From Symsagittifera roscoffensis (Eukaryota > Xenacoelomorpha > Acoela > Convolutidae), in assembly GCF_963678635.1 (NCBI RefSeq), contig NC_087070.1, positions 36,087,109 to 36,151,108 on the forward strand: a DNA stretch of 64,000 nucleotides. The letters are read 5' to 3'. The position numbers and the translations under genes are program-made. Numbering within the stretch: position 1 is the stretch's first letter; each line of letters starts with the position of its first letter. The notes beneath the pieces are model-generated. The model searched no databases, was not told the origin of the DNA, and saw only the letters and a program-made list of their open reading frames with translations. Of this stretch, positions 22,770-34,998 are shown in pieces.

Positions 22770-22792
22770 TCGGGTACATCTGATACACCCGA
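22770..22792 (-). other. Leader hairpin 3 (weaker)
   Basis: TCGGGT pairs with ACCCGA around a loop of about 11 bases. It sits just after the A run and resembles hairpins 1 and 2 in its GGGT/ACCC stem. Confidence 0.4.
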
Positions 22793-22959
22793 TCTAGAAT
22801 CCAAAGTTGATCACGAATTTCCGGGTCAAAACGGGCTCTTATGATCCTAATAAGCGCCTTATGTGCGAATATGATTTTGATTAAATGGATATTTTCCGTT
22901 TCCCAAATCGCCACGGAAGATTTCCTCAAGTTTCTAACAAGGAAGGTTGTTTAGAAGGT

Positions 22960-23480
22960 TTAAGACACTCCGGAGGGTTACTTCGGAGGGTTGTTAAGAC
23001 ACTTAGCCTACTTTGGAGGGTACCTTAATCACCCAAGTTACCTCGGAGGGTCCCCTTAAATTTACTAAGGAGGGTCAATAAGATGCTTAATATGCTCCGG
23101 AGGGTTACTCCGGAGGGTACCTCCAAAATTTTCAAACCTGAACCTGAACCTGAATCTGAACCTCACTTAGAAGGGCCTTCAATTAACTTCAGGAAGCGTC
23201 AAAACAAGCTAAATTCTCTATGGGGTGCTGTTTTAACTTCTTTGGATGATCTCGTGGAAATTTTCCACTAAGGAGGGTTGCTAAGGGGTTTAGCTGACTC
23301 CGGAGGGTTACTTCGGAGGGTTCCCCAAAAATCACTAAAAAGGTTATGTTACCGCGATAAAGTCTCTAAAAGCGGTCCACCTGAGTTAAAACTAGGTTGG
23401 CTGACACGGTCAACCTTCCCAGTTGGATAAAAAGGTGTTTTGATAAAATTTTCTGCCGCTCGGAGGGTTACCTGTAATTT
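22960..23480 (-). repeat. Short GGAGGGT repeats in the leader
   Basis: On the plus strand, CGGAGGGTTACTTCGGAGGGT-like pairs recur about every 20-60 bases (23000-23120, 23265-23320, 23460). Single copies occur elsewhere in the leader up to 25040. Spacing is irregular, so this is a dispersed motif family rather than a clean tandem repeat. Confidence 0.65.
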
Positions 23481-25090
23481 GGACCCTCCGAACCAACAAA
23501 TTCTAAACAATTTCTCTTTTCCGAGATTATCAACCCAAAAACGGTTGCGGTCCGAAAAAGTGGTCCAAAACGTCGACTTATCGTACCAAAATTATCCCGA
23601 TCGGATGACTAGTCTTTGAGAAATTGCCAAAAACGTGTTTGTCCAAATGGCCTTTTTTTTACCACCTATATAGGTTCTGAGAAACTTTTTCCGCAATTCC
23701 TATCGAAAGTGCCAAAAAACAATTGAAACGAGCGTAGTAGCCCTGTAGGGCACTGGAATAGTTCAAAAAACCGGATCAAAATTGGTTTGGAGACAAAATT
23801 TGACCAATAACTATCAAATTTGGACCCTCCGGTTCCTTCCTTTTCCAATCCTTAAGTCGTTAGCTCTATCCAAGGAGCCAATTGGAGGGTTACTCAAGAA
23901 TATCTCTAGTAACCGAGCACGTTATGCTAGCACGCTCCTAATGCAAAAAATTTTATTGCTCTAACTCTAAAAACTCAAAAACTCGATCCCCAAAACTGAT
24001 TGACAAAATTCAGAAAATTATCGAAATTTTGACCGAAAGATTTTGGTTTTTTCCAACTTCTACTGAGTCTTTTCTCACGCGGTTTCTTTAGTTAGGGGGA
24101 TCAAACTACGTAGCTACTCCCTATATAAAAGCTTTTTGTTGTTCGGAAAAGCTCGGACATCCAAAATTTTGGGGGTCTACAGTTTGATCGAAAATCGATG
24201 ATTTTCGACAAAATTGGGTGTTTTTTGGGTCTAATTGAGGAGATAAGTAATATGTAATAAGGATAATAACCTATTAGTAGTCGTTAATGTATAGTACTAT
24301 ACCCTTCTTTGCACCAAAATACCCGAATTAAGACCCTTAACTCGGAAATTTGTAATCGATGGAGGGTACAATCGGACCGCGCCAATCGTGCCCCCCACCA
24401 CTTAAGTTTTAATGAAATAGTACCCGAACGATACTAAAATTGCTTCAACGATACCCAACAGTCGTTGCGGATGTTGTCCCTGATGTCCCTGTTGAGTGTG
24501 GAACACGTTGATCAGCTTGCCACTCTACCCTCCGGTCACCGGCAAAATCACCATTAACGTGCTTAAACACTCAAATTACACTCGAGGGAGGGTATCCAAC
24601 CCTTCACCAAAACACACAATCTTTCTATCAGAAACGATATAAATCAATCTGAAACAACAACAAATAGGAAGGTCAGATCACATCTCGTTCGGAAATAACA
24701 TATAAACTGTCACTTTATGTTTTTTACTGTTTTTGGTCTTTTTTGGATTTTTTTACTGTTTTTTGTACTATTTTGTTTTCAAATAAATTTATTTTTGGCT
24801 TTTTCTTGGTTATACACTATTTTTTTTTGGTTTTACGCTTTCTTTTTAATTGTTTTTGGTCCTGGGACCTCGGGACAAGCGGGCTCTAGATTTCCCACCT
24901 AACCCTCCGGCCCCCGGAATTTTCGGTGTTAACTAAGTTAAAAAGCAAAATAGCACTGGACGGAGGGTACGCACCTTCCCCCCAGTACAATAACGGTCAT
25001 TAAGGCCTCTACCTCGGGCTTACGCCCGGAGCGGAGGGTTCGTCGCCGAAACGCTTGCTGATCATGATGGTCTTATGCCTTTGACAGGCC

Positions 25091-25105
25091 CACCCAGGAG
25101 CGCCA
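25091..25105 (-). promoter_or_regulatory. Primer-binding site of element 1
   Basis: On the coding strand TGGCGCTCCTGGGTG begins 12 bases after the LTR end. It starts with TGG, as needed to pair with a tRNA CCA end. The same 15 bases occur at the same distance in element 2. I cannot name the tRNA from memory. Confidence 0.7.
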
Positions 25106-25117
25106 TAAAAACGTCTA

Positions 25118-26002
25118 TGTAACATTCGCCCAAATACTACACAGCGACGGAGCGTAGAAAAAGTACCTATTAACGACTGGCAGGCGTCAGTTACCTTAAT
25201 CCTACTCGTTTTTCACCGTCTCGACCTTGCCAGAGTTGATTTTCTGGTCTGTTTAGGGCTAAGTAAAAAGTTACTATTTTTAGGCCATCAGTCAAACGAC
25301 TTTTGATCAGCTTTCGTTTACATGCGAACACAACCACATAGCTGAGTCTCGGATTCTCAGACTACGTGATTGTCATTAAAAACACGGCTCGAACAACCTA
25401 TTTTAATATGTTTTTGTGTGACAGTTCTATATTAAATCCATTGGAGATGGATTGACCCTTTCCTGTTTCTAGCTACTCATATTCTAAAATATCAAGGTAC
25501 ACCGGTGTTAAATTAAAGTTTCACGACATCCAAGTAGCTATATAGTTAGTTTTATACAGTCCCTTCACATAAACAGTCTCTGGGGGACCAAGCCTCCGCT
25601 CCCGTAATATTCCTGCGATAACGCTCTTATCTCTTCTAATTTGCGTCCCGGGAGGGTTCCGTGGAATATTCCTTCCCCACCGAAGCTTCCTTCTCCACTA
25701 ATATCTGCTGATAAGGGTCTTATCGTGCGTTGCTGCCACGATAAGAGGCTTCGTATTCTCCGTCTCTTGCACGACTGTTTTTCACAATATTTGTCGTTGT
25801 TCTGATTTTCTCAGCTTTTTTGGTCAAAATGGCCGTTTTTCGTATTTCTGAGAAAGATCAACTTGAAAATCGAAATTTTAAAAATAGAAAATTTCAGAAT
25901 ACTTCGACCTTCCTTTCAAGCACTTTTTTGCTGTTAAGGCCTTTTCTCTCTGATTCGTGCTTCATCGGAAGGTTGCACTGTGCCATCTGGCAGAATGGCA
26001 CA
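25118..26002 (-). repeat. 5' LTR of element 1
   Basis: An 885-bp copy matching 1800-2682. It should contain the element's promoter; I could not single out a TATA box with confidence. Confidence 0.95.
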
Positions 26003-26530
26003 ACAAGAGTAACATTTTAGACAGGGATAACTTTTTTTTCATACAGGGAGAATGATCCAAGCATCCTATTCAACCATGAATGCAATGTCATTTTGCACTG
26101 AATTGAAAGGAACATATCTTCTGCACATTAATCATGAACACAAAATGCGTATAGGTCGTTTTCAAGGTCAGAAAACTCATTTGAACTAAGTCAAAAGTTT
26201 TTGAGCAATAAACAGCAAAAAACAATAGTTGAAAAACCAAATAACGTTGGATTGATTTATCTCAGGGCACTACGCAAGGTACAGTGCTTTGACCACTTAA
26301 TTTTTTTTCGTAAAAAAGTGATCCTTAATATCATTTATTACCCTAGAGACTTTTTTGAATTAGCATTAAAAAGATTGTATTATAGGAATATAGAGGCCTA
26401 TAAGAAAAAGTTCGGTTCTACAAATTGTGCAATGAGAAGCGTGAATGTATGCTGACCGAAGCAGGTGCGAAGTTTTTCCAACGATACCTAGAAGATACTG
26501 TGAGGTCTGTTTTTTCTCATATGGTATTAA
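26003..26530 (+). repeat. R1 repeat copy, rearranged at its left end
   Basis: From about 26058 onward it follows 37070-37640 in the same orientation (ATTCAACCAT, GCAAGGTACAGT, GCTGACC, GTGAGGTCTG). The first ~55 bases are in the opposite sense and match the reverse complement of 36760-36815. A remnant ORF at 26201-26455 is A/T-rich and I do not trust it as a gene. Confidence 0.65.
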
Positions 26531-26904
26531 AATTGTTTTGCAGATTCAGAAAACGTTGCTTTACTTCTCAACGTTACCAACTGTTTGTTTGTTTCTCTAC
26601 AAGAAAAATGAAGAGCAGAACGAATCCAATCAGGTTAATTTTTATCTTAAACTTGCGTAATGCCGAGCTTGTGTCGTATCTAGATGCATCAAATTAACCA
26701 ATCAGCAACATGTGTTTTGCTGCATAATCCTCTAATCGAGATGCATTGAAGTTTTAGCCAGCCAGAAATTTTGGTTTTGCAGCATAATTTAACTTTCAGA
26801 TAAACGACTTTGACCATGTTTGAACATGAGTAACTCTTCCGCGCGCCGAGAAAAAAATTTTTCCAAAATGTCAAAGTGAGGCAAGTAAGAAGGGACAAGT
26901 TGAT

Positions 26905-27412
26905 TATATCACAATGAGGGAAGTAAGTACGGATAGGATGATTAAGCTATATACTATTAGCCTTCAATCATAAAATAACACCAGATCATTGTGATATACC
27001 AGTCTGTGCACTTAAAGACGGATCAAAAGCATTATGATCTCTTACTTTTCTCTTTTTCTCTTCAATGAGTAAATTAAGTTTAAAAACTTTCTTTCCTTCT
27101 GCCTGTATAGAAAAAAATTACCCCTGTTTAGAATGTTACCGCTGTAAATAAAAAAAAGTGACCAAGAAAAACCAGAAAACTAAAGAATTATTTCAACCAC
27201 GGGAACAAACGAACTATACAGGGAGGTTGAACAGAAGTTTTTACACTTAATCTATTCATTGAGGAGAAAATCTAGGCTCATTTTTGCAAATTGATCCGCC
27301 TTTAAGTACCCAAACTGGTATATCACATGGATCTGGGGGTGTTCTTTGATTGAAGGTTAGTAGTATATAACATAACAATCTTGTCCCTACTAACTTTTCT
27401 CATTTTGACATA
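26905..27412. repeat. Palindrome copy 1
   Basis: The left arm holds CCTTCAATCATAAAATAAC and GTGATATACCAGTCTG. The right arm has the reverse complements, CAAACTGGTATATCAC and CTTTGATTGAAGG. The arms face each other across an AT-rich centre with TTTCAACCACGGGAACAAAC. Confidence 0.7.
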
Positions 27413-28179
27413 CTCACTCTGTCCATTTTTACTTGCGGTACTTAAAATGATACAACGATAAAGAGATGCTATTTTAAGGTCTGCTTTTTTTCTCGAATGC
27501 TGTGAAAAAGGAAGATAAAATTAAACTGTCTCGTGTTTTGCAGATTCAGAAAAATTTATTTTACTTCTCAATGTTACCAACTGTTTGTTTGTTTCTCTAC
27601 AAGAAAAATGAAGAGCAGAAACAAATCCAATCAGGATACTTTTATCTTAAATTTGCATAATGACGAGCTAGTGTCGTATCTAGGTGCATCGAATTTCTAA
27701 CCAATCAGCAACAAGTGTTTTGCTGCTTGATCCTCTAATCGATTTTTATTGAATTCTTAGCCAAACAGGAAATTTCGTTTCGCAGCATAGCTTAAGTCTC
27801 GGATAAACGATTATGGTCAGGTTTGATCATGAGCACTTTTTCCGCGCGCCGAGAATTTTTCTTTTCCAAAACGTCAGAATGCGGGAAGTAAGTAGGGACA
27901 GGATGACTAAATTATAAAACAAGTTTGCATAATGACGCGTTTGTGTCGTATCTAGATGAATCAAAATTTTAACCGATCAGGATTATGTGTTTTGCCGCAT
28001 GATCCTCTAATCGAGCTACATTGAAGTTTTAGCCAACCAGAAATTTTCGTTTTGCAGCATAATTTAACTTTCGGATAAACGATTTTGACCATGTTTGAAC
28101 ATGAGCACCTCTTCCGCGCGCCGAGAAAAAAAAATGTTCCAAAATGTCGAAGTGAGGCAAGTAAGAAGGAACAAGTTGA

Positions 28180-28680
28180 TTATGTCAAAATGAGGGAAGT
28201 AAGTAGGGACAGGATGATTGAGCTCTATACTACTAGCCTTCAATCATAAAATAACACCAGATCATTGTGATATACCAGTCGTTGCAGTTAAAGACGGATC
28301 AATAGCATATATGAACCTCTTACTTTTCTCTTTTTCTCTTCAATGAGTAAATTAAGTTTAAAACTTTTCTTTCCTTCTGCCTGTATAGATAAAATTTACC
28401 CCTGTATAGAATTTTACCGCTGTAAGTTAAAAAATTGACAGAGAAAAACCAGACAACTAGAGAATTGTTTCAACCACGGGAACAAACTAACTATACAGGG
28501 AAGTTTTTGGACTTAATTTATTCATTGAAGAGAAAATCGAGGCTCATGTTTGCAAATTGATCCGCCTTAAAGTACCCAGACTGGTATATCACAAGGTTCT
28601 GGGGTTGTTCTTTGATTGAAGGTTAGTACTATATAACATAACAATCTTGTCCCTTCTTACTTTTCTCATTTTGACATATT
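28180..28680. repeat. Palindrome copy 2
   Basis: Same arms as copy 1. The outer ends ATGTCAAAATGAGGGAAG and TTTTCTCATTTTGACAT also pair, so the inverted repeat extends over the whole ~500 bases. Confidence 0.75.
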
Positions 28681-29180
28681 CACTCTGTCTATTTTTACTT
28701 GCGGTACTTAAAACGATACAACGATAAAGAGATGATATTTTAAGGTCTGCTTTTTTTCTCGAATGCTGTTAAAAAGGAAGATAAAATTAAACTTTCCTCG
28801 TTTTTTGCAGATTTAGAAAAAGCTATTTTACTTCCCAATGTTACCAACTGTTTGTTTGTTTCTCTACAAGAAAAATGAAGAGCAGAAACAAATCCAATCA
28901 AGATAGTTTTATCTTAAATTTGCATAATGACAAGCTAGTGTCGTATCTAGGTGCATCGAATTTCTAACCAATCAGCAACATGTGTTTTGCTGCTTGATCC
29001 TCTAATCGAGATGCATTGAAGTTTTAGCCAGCCAGAATTTTTTGTTTTGCAGCATAATTTAACTTTCGGATAAACGACTTCGACCATGCTTGAACATGAG
29101 CACCTCTTCCGCGCGCCGAGAAAAAAGATTTTCCAAATTGTCAAAGTGAGGCAAGTAAGAAGGGACAAGTTGATTGGTTG

Positions 29181-29675
29181 ACACATTAAGTAGGGATAGG
29201 ATGATTGAGCTATATACTACTAGCCTTCAATCATAAAATAAAACCAGATCCTTGTGATATACCCGTCTGTGCACTTAAAGACGGATCAATAGCATATATG
29301 AACCTCTTACTTTTCTCTTTTTCTCTTCAAAGAGTAAATTAAGTTTAAGACCTTTCTTTCCTTCTGCCTGTATAGATAAAATGTACCCCTGTATAGAATT
29401 TTACCGCTGTAAGTTAAAAAACGGACCGAGAAAAACCAGACAACTAAAGAATTGTTTCAACCACGGGAACAAACTAACTATACAGGGAAGCTGAACGGAA
29501 GTTTTTAGACTTAATTTATTCATTGAGGAAAAAATCGAGGCTCATATTTGCAAATTGATCCGCCTTAAAGTACCCAGACTGGTATATCACAAGGTTCTGG
29601 GGTTGTTCTTTGATTGAAGATTAGTACTATATAACATAACAATCTTTCCCTTCTTACTTTTCTCATTTTGACATA
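29181..29675. repeat. Palindrome copy 3
   Basis: Same structure. The left outer arm is shortened (ACATTAAGTAGGG) next to the neighbouring satellite unit. Confidence 0.7.
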
Positions 29676-31520
29676 TTCACTCTGTCTATTTTTACTTGCG
29701 GTACTTAAAACGATACAACGATAAAGAGATGATATTTTAAGTTCTGCTTTTTTTCTCGAATGCTGTTAAAAAGGAAGATAAAATTAAACTGTCCTCGTGT
29801 TTTGCAGATTTAGAAAAAGCTATTTTACTTCTCAATGTTACCAACTGTTTGTTTGTTTCTCTACAAGAAAAATGAAGAACAGAAACAAATCCAATCAGGA
29901 TACTTTTATCTTAAATTTGCATAATGACGAGCTAGTGTCGTATCTAGGTGCATCGAATTTCTAACCAATCAGCAACATATGTTTTGCTGCTTGATCCTCT
30001 AATCGAGTTTTATTGAATTCTTAGCCAAACAGGAAATTTCGTTTCGCAGCATAGCTCAAGTCTCGGATAAACGATTATGGTCAGGTTTGATCATGAGCAC
30101 TTTTTCCGCGCGCCGAGAATGTTTCTTTTCCAAAACGTCAGAATGCGGGAAGTAAGTAGAGACAGGATGACTAAATTATAAAACAAGTTTGCATAATGAC
30201 GCGTTTGTGTCGTATCTAGATGAATCAAAATTTTAACCGATCAGGATTATGTGTTTTGCTGCATAATCTTCTAAGCGAGATGCTTTGAAGTTTTAGCCAG
30301 CCAGAATTTTTTGTTTTGCAGCATAATTTAACTTTCGGATAAACGACTTCGACCATGCTTGAACATGAGCACCTCTTCCGCGCGCCGAGAAAAAAGATTT
30401 TCCAAATTGTCAAAGTGAGGCAAGTAAGAAGGGACAAGTTGATTGGTTGACACATTAAGTAGGGACAGGATGATTGAGCTCTATACTACTAGCCTTCAAT
30501 CATAAAATAACACCAGATCATTGTGATATACCAGTCGTTGCAGTTAAAGACGGATCAATAGCATATATGAACCTCTTACTTTTCTCTTTTTCTCTTCAAT
30601 GAGTAAATTAAGTTTAAGACCTTTCTTTCCTTCTGCCTGTATAGATAAAATGTACCCCTGTATAGAATTTTACCGCTGTAAGTTAAAAAACGGACCGAGA
30701 AAAACCAGACAACTAAAGAATTGTTTCAACCACGGGAACAAACTAACTATACAGGGAAGCTGAACGGAAGTTTTTAGACTTAATTTATTCATTGAGGAAA
30801 AAATCGAGGCTCATATTTGCAAATTGATCCGCCTTAAAGTACCCAGACTGGTATATCACAAGGTTCTGGGGTTGTTCTTTGATTGAAGATTAGTACTATA
30901 TAACATATCAATCTTTCCCTTCTTACTTTTCTCATTTTGACATATTCACTCTGTCTATTTTTACTTGCGGTACTTAAAACGATACAACGATAAAGAGATG
31001 ATATTTTAAGTTCTGCTTTTTTTCTCGAATGCTGTTAAAAAGGAAGATAAAATTAAACTGTCCTCGTGTTTTGCAGATTTAGAAAAAGCTATTTTACTTC
31101 TCAATGTTACCAACTGTTTGTTTGTTTCTCTACAAGAAAAATGAAGAACAGAAACAAATCCAATCAGGATACTTTTATCTTAAATTTGCATAATGACGAG
31201 CTAGTGTCGTATCTAGGTGCATCGAATTTCTAACCAATCAGCAACATATGTTTTGCTGCTTGATCCTCTAATCGAGTTTTATTGAATTCTTAGCCAAACA
31301 GGAAATTTCGTTTCGCAGCATAGCTCAAGTCTCGGATAAACGATTATGGTCAGGTTTGATCATGAGCACTTTTTCCGCGCGCCGAGAATTTTTCTTTTCC
31401 AAAACGTCAGAATGCGGGAAGTAAGTAGAGACAGGATGACTAAATTATAAAACAAGTTTGCATAATGACGCGTTTGTGTCGTATCTAGATGAATCAAAAT
31501 TTTAGCCGATCAGGATTATG
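29325..31520. repeat. Tandem duplication with exact 1269-bp offset
   Basis: The sequence from about 29325 to 30250 recurs at 30594-31519. Checked landmarks 840 bases apart (29332/30601 and 30171/31440) both give an offset of 1269 with very few substitutions, so this is the youngest duplication in the array. Confidence 0.8.
30450..30945. repeat. Palindrome copy 4
   Basis: Same structure and the same shortened left arm as copy 3. From 30601 on it is part of the 1269-bp-offset duplication. Confidence 0.7.
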
Positions 31521-32022
31521 TGTTTTGCCGCATGATCCTCTAATCGAGCTACATTGAAGTTTTAGCCAACCAGAAACTATCGTTTAGCAGCACAATTTAA
31601 TTTTCGGATGAACGGCTCTGACCTTGTTTGAACATGAACACTTTTTTTGCGCGCCGAGAAAAAGATTTTCCAGAATGTCAAAAAGAGGCAAGTCAAAATA
31701 ACGGGGTCATTTTGACAAAATGAGGGAAGTAAGTACGGAAAGTATAATTAAGCTACATAATAAATTTGCATCATTGCGAGCTTCTGTCGTATCTAGATGC
31801 ATCGAAATTCTAACCAGCCAGCAACATTTGTTTTGCTGCATAATCCTTTAATCGAGATGCATTGAAGTTTTAGCCAGCCAGAATTTTTCGTTTTGCAGCA
31901 TAATTTAACTTTCGGATAAACGACTTTGATCATGTTTGAACATGAGCACCTCTTCCGCGCGCCGAGAAAAAAAAATGTTCCAAAATGTCAAAGTGAGGCA
32001 AGTAAGAAGGAACAAGTTGATT

Positions 32023-32530
32023 ATGTCAAAATGAGGGAAGTAAGTAGGGACAGGATGATTGAGCTCTATACTACTAGCTTTCAATCATAAAATAACACCA
32101 GATCATTGTGATATACCAGTCGTTGCAGTTAAAGACGGATCAATAGCATATATGAACCTCTTACTTTTCTCTTTTTCTCTTCAATGAGTAAATTAAGTTT
32201 AAAACCTTTCTTTCCTTCTGCCTGTATAGATAAAATTTACCCCTGTATAGAATTTTATCGCTGTAAGTTAAAAAATTGACCGAGAAAAACCAGACAACTA
32301 AAGAATTGTTTCAACCACGGGAACAAACTAACTATACAGGGAAGTTGAACGGAAGTTTTTAGACTTAATTTATTCATTGAGGAGAAAATCGAGGCTCATA
32401 TTTGCAAATTGATCCGCTTTAAATTACCCAGACTGGTATATCACAAGGTTCTGGGGTTGTTCTTTGATTGAAGATTAGTACTATATAACATAACAATCTT
32501 TCCCTTCTTACTTTTCTCATTTTGACATAT
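32023..32530. repeat. Palindrome copy 5
   Basis: Full-length arms as in copy 2, with small differences in the centre. Confidence 0.7.
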
Positions 32531-34489
32531 TCACTCTGTCTATTTTTACTCGCGGTACTTAAAACGATACAACGATAAAGAGATGATATTTTAAGTTCTG
32601 CTTGTTTTCTCGAATGCTGTTAAAAAGGAAGATAAAATTAAACTGTCCTCGTGTTTTGCAGATTTAGAAAAAGCTATTTTACTTCTCAATGTTACCAACT
32701 GTTTGTTTGTTTCTCTACAAGAAAAATGAAGAACAGAAACAAATCCAATCAGGATACTTTTATCTTAAATTTGCATAATGACGAGCTAGTGTCGTATCTA
32801 GGTGCATCGGACTTCTAATCAATCAGCAACATGTGTTTTGCTGCTTAATCCTCTAATCGAGTTGCATTGAAATCTTAGCTAAACAGGAAACTATCGTTTA
32901 GCAGCACAATTTAATTTTCGGATGAACGGCTCTGACCTAGTTTGAACATGAACACTTTTTTTGCGCGCCGAGAAAAAGATTTTCCAGAATGTCAAAAAGA
33001 GGCAAGTCAGAATAACAGGGTGATTTTGGTAAAATGAGGGAAGTAAGTATGGAAAATATAATTAAGTTACATAATAAATTCGCATCATTGCGAGCTTGTG
33101 TCGTATCTAGATGCATCGAACTTCTAACCAGCCAGCAACGTATGTTTTGCTGCATAATCTTCTAAGCGAGACGCTTTGAAGTTTTAGCCAGCCAGAATTT
33201 TTCCTTTTGCAGCATATTTTAACTTTCGGATACCCGTCTTCAACCATGTTTAAACATGAGCACCTCTTCCCCGCGCCGAGAAAAAAAGATTTTCCAAAAT
33301 GTCAAAGTGAGGTAAGTAAGAAGGGACAAGTTGATTATGTCAAAATGAGGGAAGTAAGTAGGGACAGGATAATATAACAATCTTGTCCCTACTTACTTTT
33401 CTCATTTTGACATATTCACTCTGTTCATTTTTACTTGCGGTACTTAAAACGATACAACGATAGCGAGATGATATTTTAAGGTCTGTTTTTTTTCTCGAAT
33501 GCTATTAAAAGGGAAGATAAAATTAAACTGTCCTCGTGTTTTGCAGATTCAGAAAAATTTATTTTACTTCTCAATGTTACCAACTTTTTGTTTGTTACTC
33601 TACAAGAACAATGAAGAGCAGAAACAAATCCAATCAGAATATATATATTTTTAATTTGCATAATGACGAGCTAGTGTCGTATCTAGGTGCATCGGACTTC
33701 TAATCAATCAGCAACATGTGTTTTGCAGCTTAATCCTCTAATCGAGTTGCATTGAAATCTTAGCTAAACAGGAAATTTTGTTTTGCAGCATAGCTTAAGT
33801 CTCGGATAAACGATTATGGTCAGGCTTGATCATGAGCACTTTTTCCGAGCGCCGAGAAAATTTTTTTCCGAAACGCCAAAATGAGGGAAGTAAGAAGGAA
33901 CAGGATGACTAAGTTATAAATTAAGTTTGCATAATGACGCGCTTGTGTCGTGTCTAGATGCATCAAAAGTTTAACCAATCAGGATTATGTGTTTTGCCGC
34001 ATGATCCTCTAATCGAGCTACATTGAAGTTTTAGCCAACTAGAAACTATCGTTTAGCAGCACAATTTAATTTTCGGATAAACGGCTCTGACCTTGTTTGA
34101 ATTTGAACACTTTTTTTGCGCGCCGAGAAAAGGATTTTCCAGAATGTCAAAAACAGGCAAATCAGAAGAACAGGGTGATTTTGACAAAATGAGGGAAGTA
34201 AGTATGGAAAGTATAATTAGGTTACATAATAAATTTGCATCATTGCGAACTTGTGTCGTATCTATATGCATCGAACTTCTAACCAGCCAGCAACATGTGT
34301 TTTGCTGCAGAATCTTCTTTTCGAGATGCATTGAAGTTTTAGCCAGCCAGAATTTTTTGTTTTGCAGCATAATTTAATTTTCGGATAAACGACTTCGACC
34401 ATGCTTGAACATGAGCACCTCTTCCGCGCGCCGAGAAAAAAGACTTTCCAAAATGTCAAAGTGAGGCAAGTAAGAAGGGACAAATTGAT

Positions 34490-34998
34490 TATGTCAAAAT
34501 GAGGGAAGTAATTAGGGACAGGATGATTGAGCTATATACTACTAGCCTTCAATCATACAATAACACCAGATCATTGTGATATACCAGTCTGTGCACTTAA
34601 AGACGGATCAATAGCATATATGAACCTCTTACTTTTCTCTTTTTTTTCTTCAATGAGTAAATTAAGCTTAAAACCTTTCTTTCCTTCTGCCTGTATAGAT
34701 AAAAGTTACCCCTGTATAGAATGTTACCGCTGTAAATAAACAAAATGACCGAGAAAAACCAGACAAATAAAGAATTTTTTCAACCACGGGAACAAACGAA
34801 CTATACAGGGAGGTTGAATGGAAGTTTTTACACTTAATCTATTCATTGAGGAGAAAATCGAGGCTCATATTTGCAAATTGATCCGCCTTTAACTACCCAG
34901 ACTGGTAAATCACAAGGATCTGGGGGTGTTCTTTGATTGAAGGTTAGTACTATATAACATAACAATCTTGTCCCTTCTTATTTTTCTCATTTTGAGAT
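34490..34998. repeat. Palindrome copy 6
   Basis: Full-length arms, with a longer T run in the left arm near 34640. Its centre is closest to copy 1. Confidence 0.7.

Larger units (their letters stand above)
22014..25117 (-). other. 3.1-kb leader (5' UTR) of element 1
   Basis: No coding region is visible between the PBS and gag. The leader holds many copies of an ACCCTCCG-type motif (coding strand), a ~182-bp duplicated block with hairpins at 22440-22730, a run of about 20 A residues at 22743 and T-rich stretches near 24717-24860. Element 2 has a leader of similar length at 47911-51226 with related content. Long leaders in retroelements often hold packaging or translation-initiation structures. 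Confidence 0.7.
1800..26002 (-). mobile_element. Giant Ty3/Gypsy LTR retrotransposon (element 1), 24.2 kb
   Basis: Two direct copies of an ~884-bp sequence beginning TG and ending CA flank a minus-strand coding region. In coding order this holds gag with two CCHC knuckles, an aspartic protease tail, RT, RNase H and an integrase with HHCC and DDE residues, so it belongs to Ty3/Gypsy (Metaviridae). The usual length in this group is 5-10 kb; here a 3.1-kb leader and about 10 kb of extra coding sequence after integrase make it far larger. The coding part is clearly more GC-rich than its surroundings. About a dozen frameshifts or stops interrupt the frames, so this copy is probably not autonomous. 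Confidence 0.95.

Noticed and set aside
26201-26697. Possible transposase remnant in R1
   Set aside because: Short, A/T-rich frames with no catalytic motif, and the three R1 copies do not share a common open frame.
28947-34483. Several minus-strand ORFs with nearly the same protein
   Set aside because: They are copies of the satellite and spacer units. Their likeness follows from DNA repetition and their ends shift with each unit.
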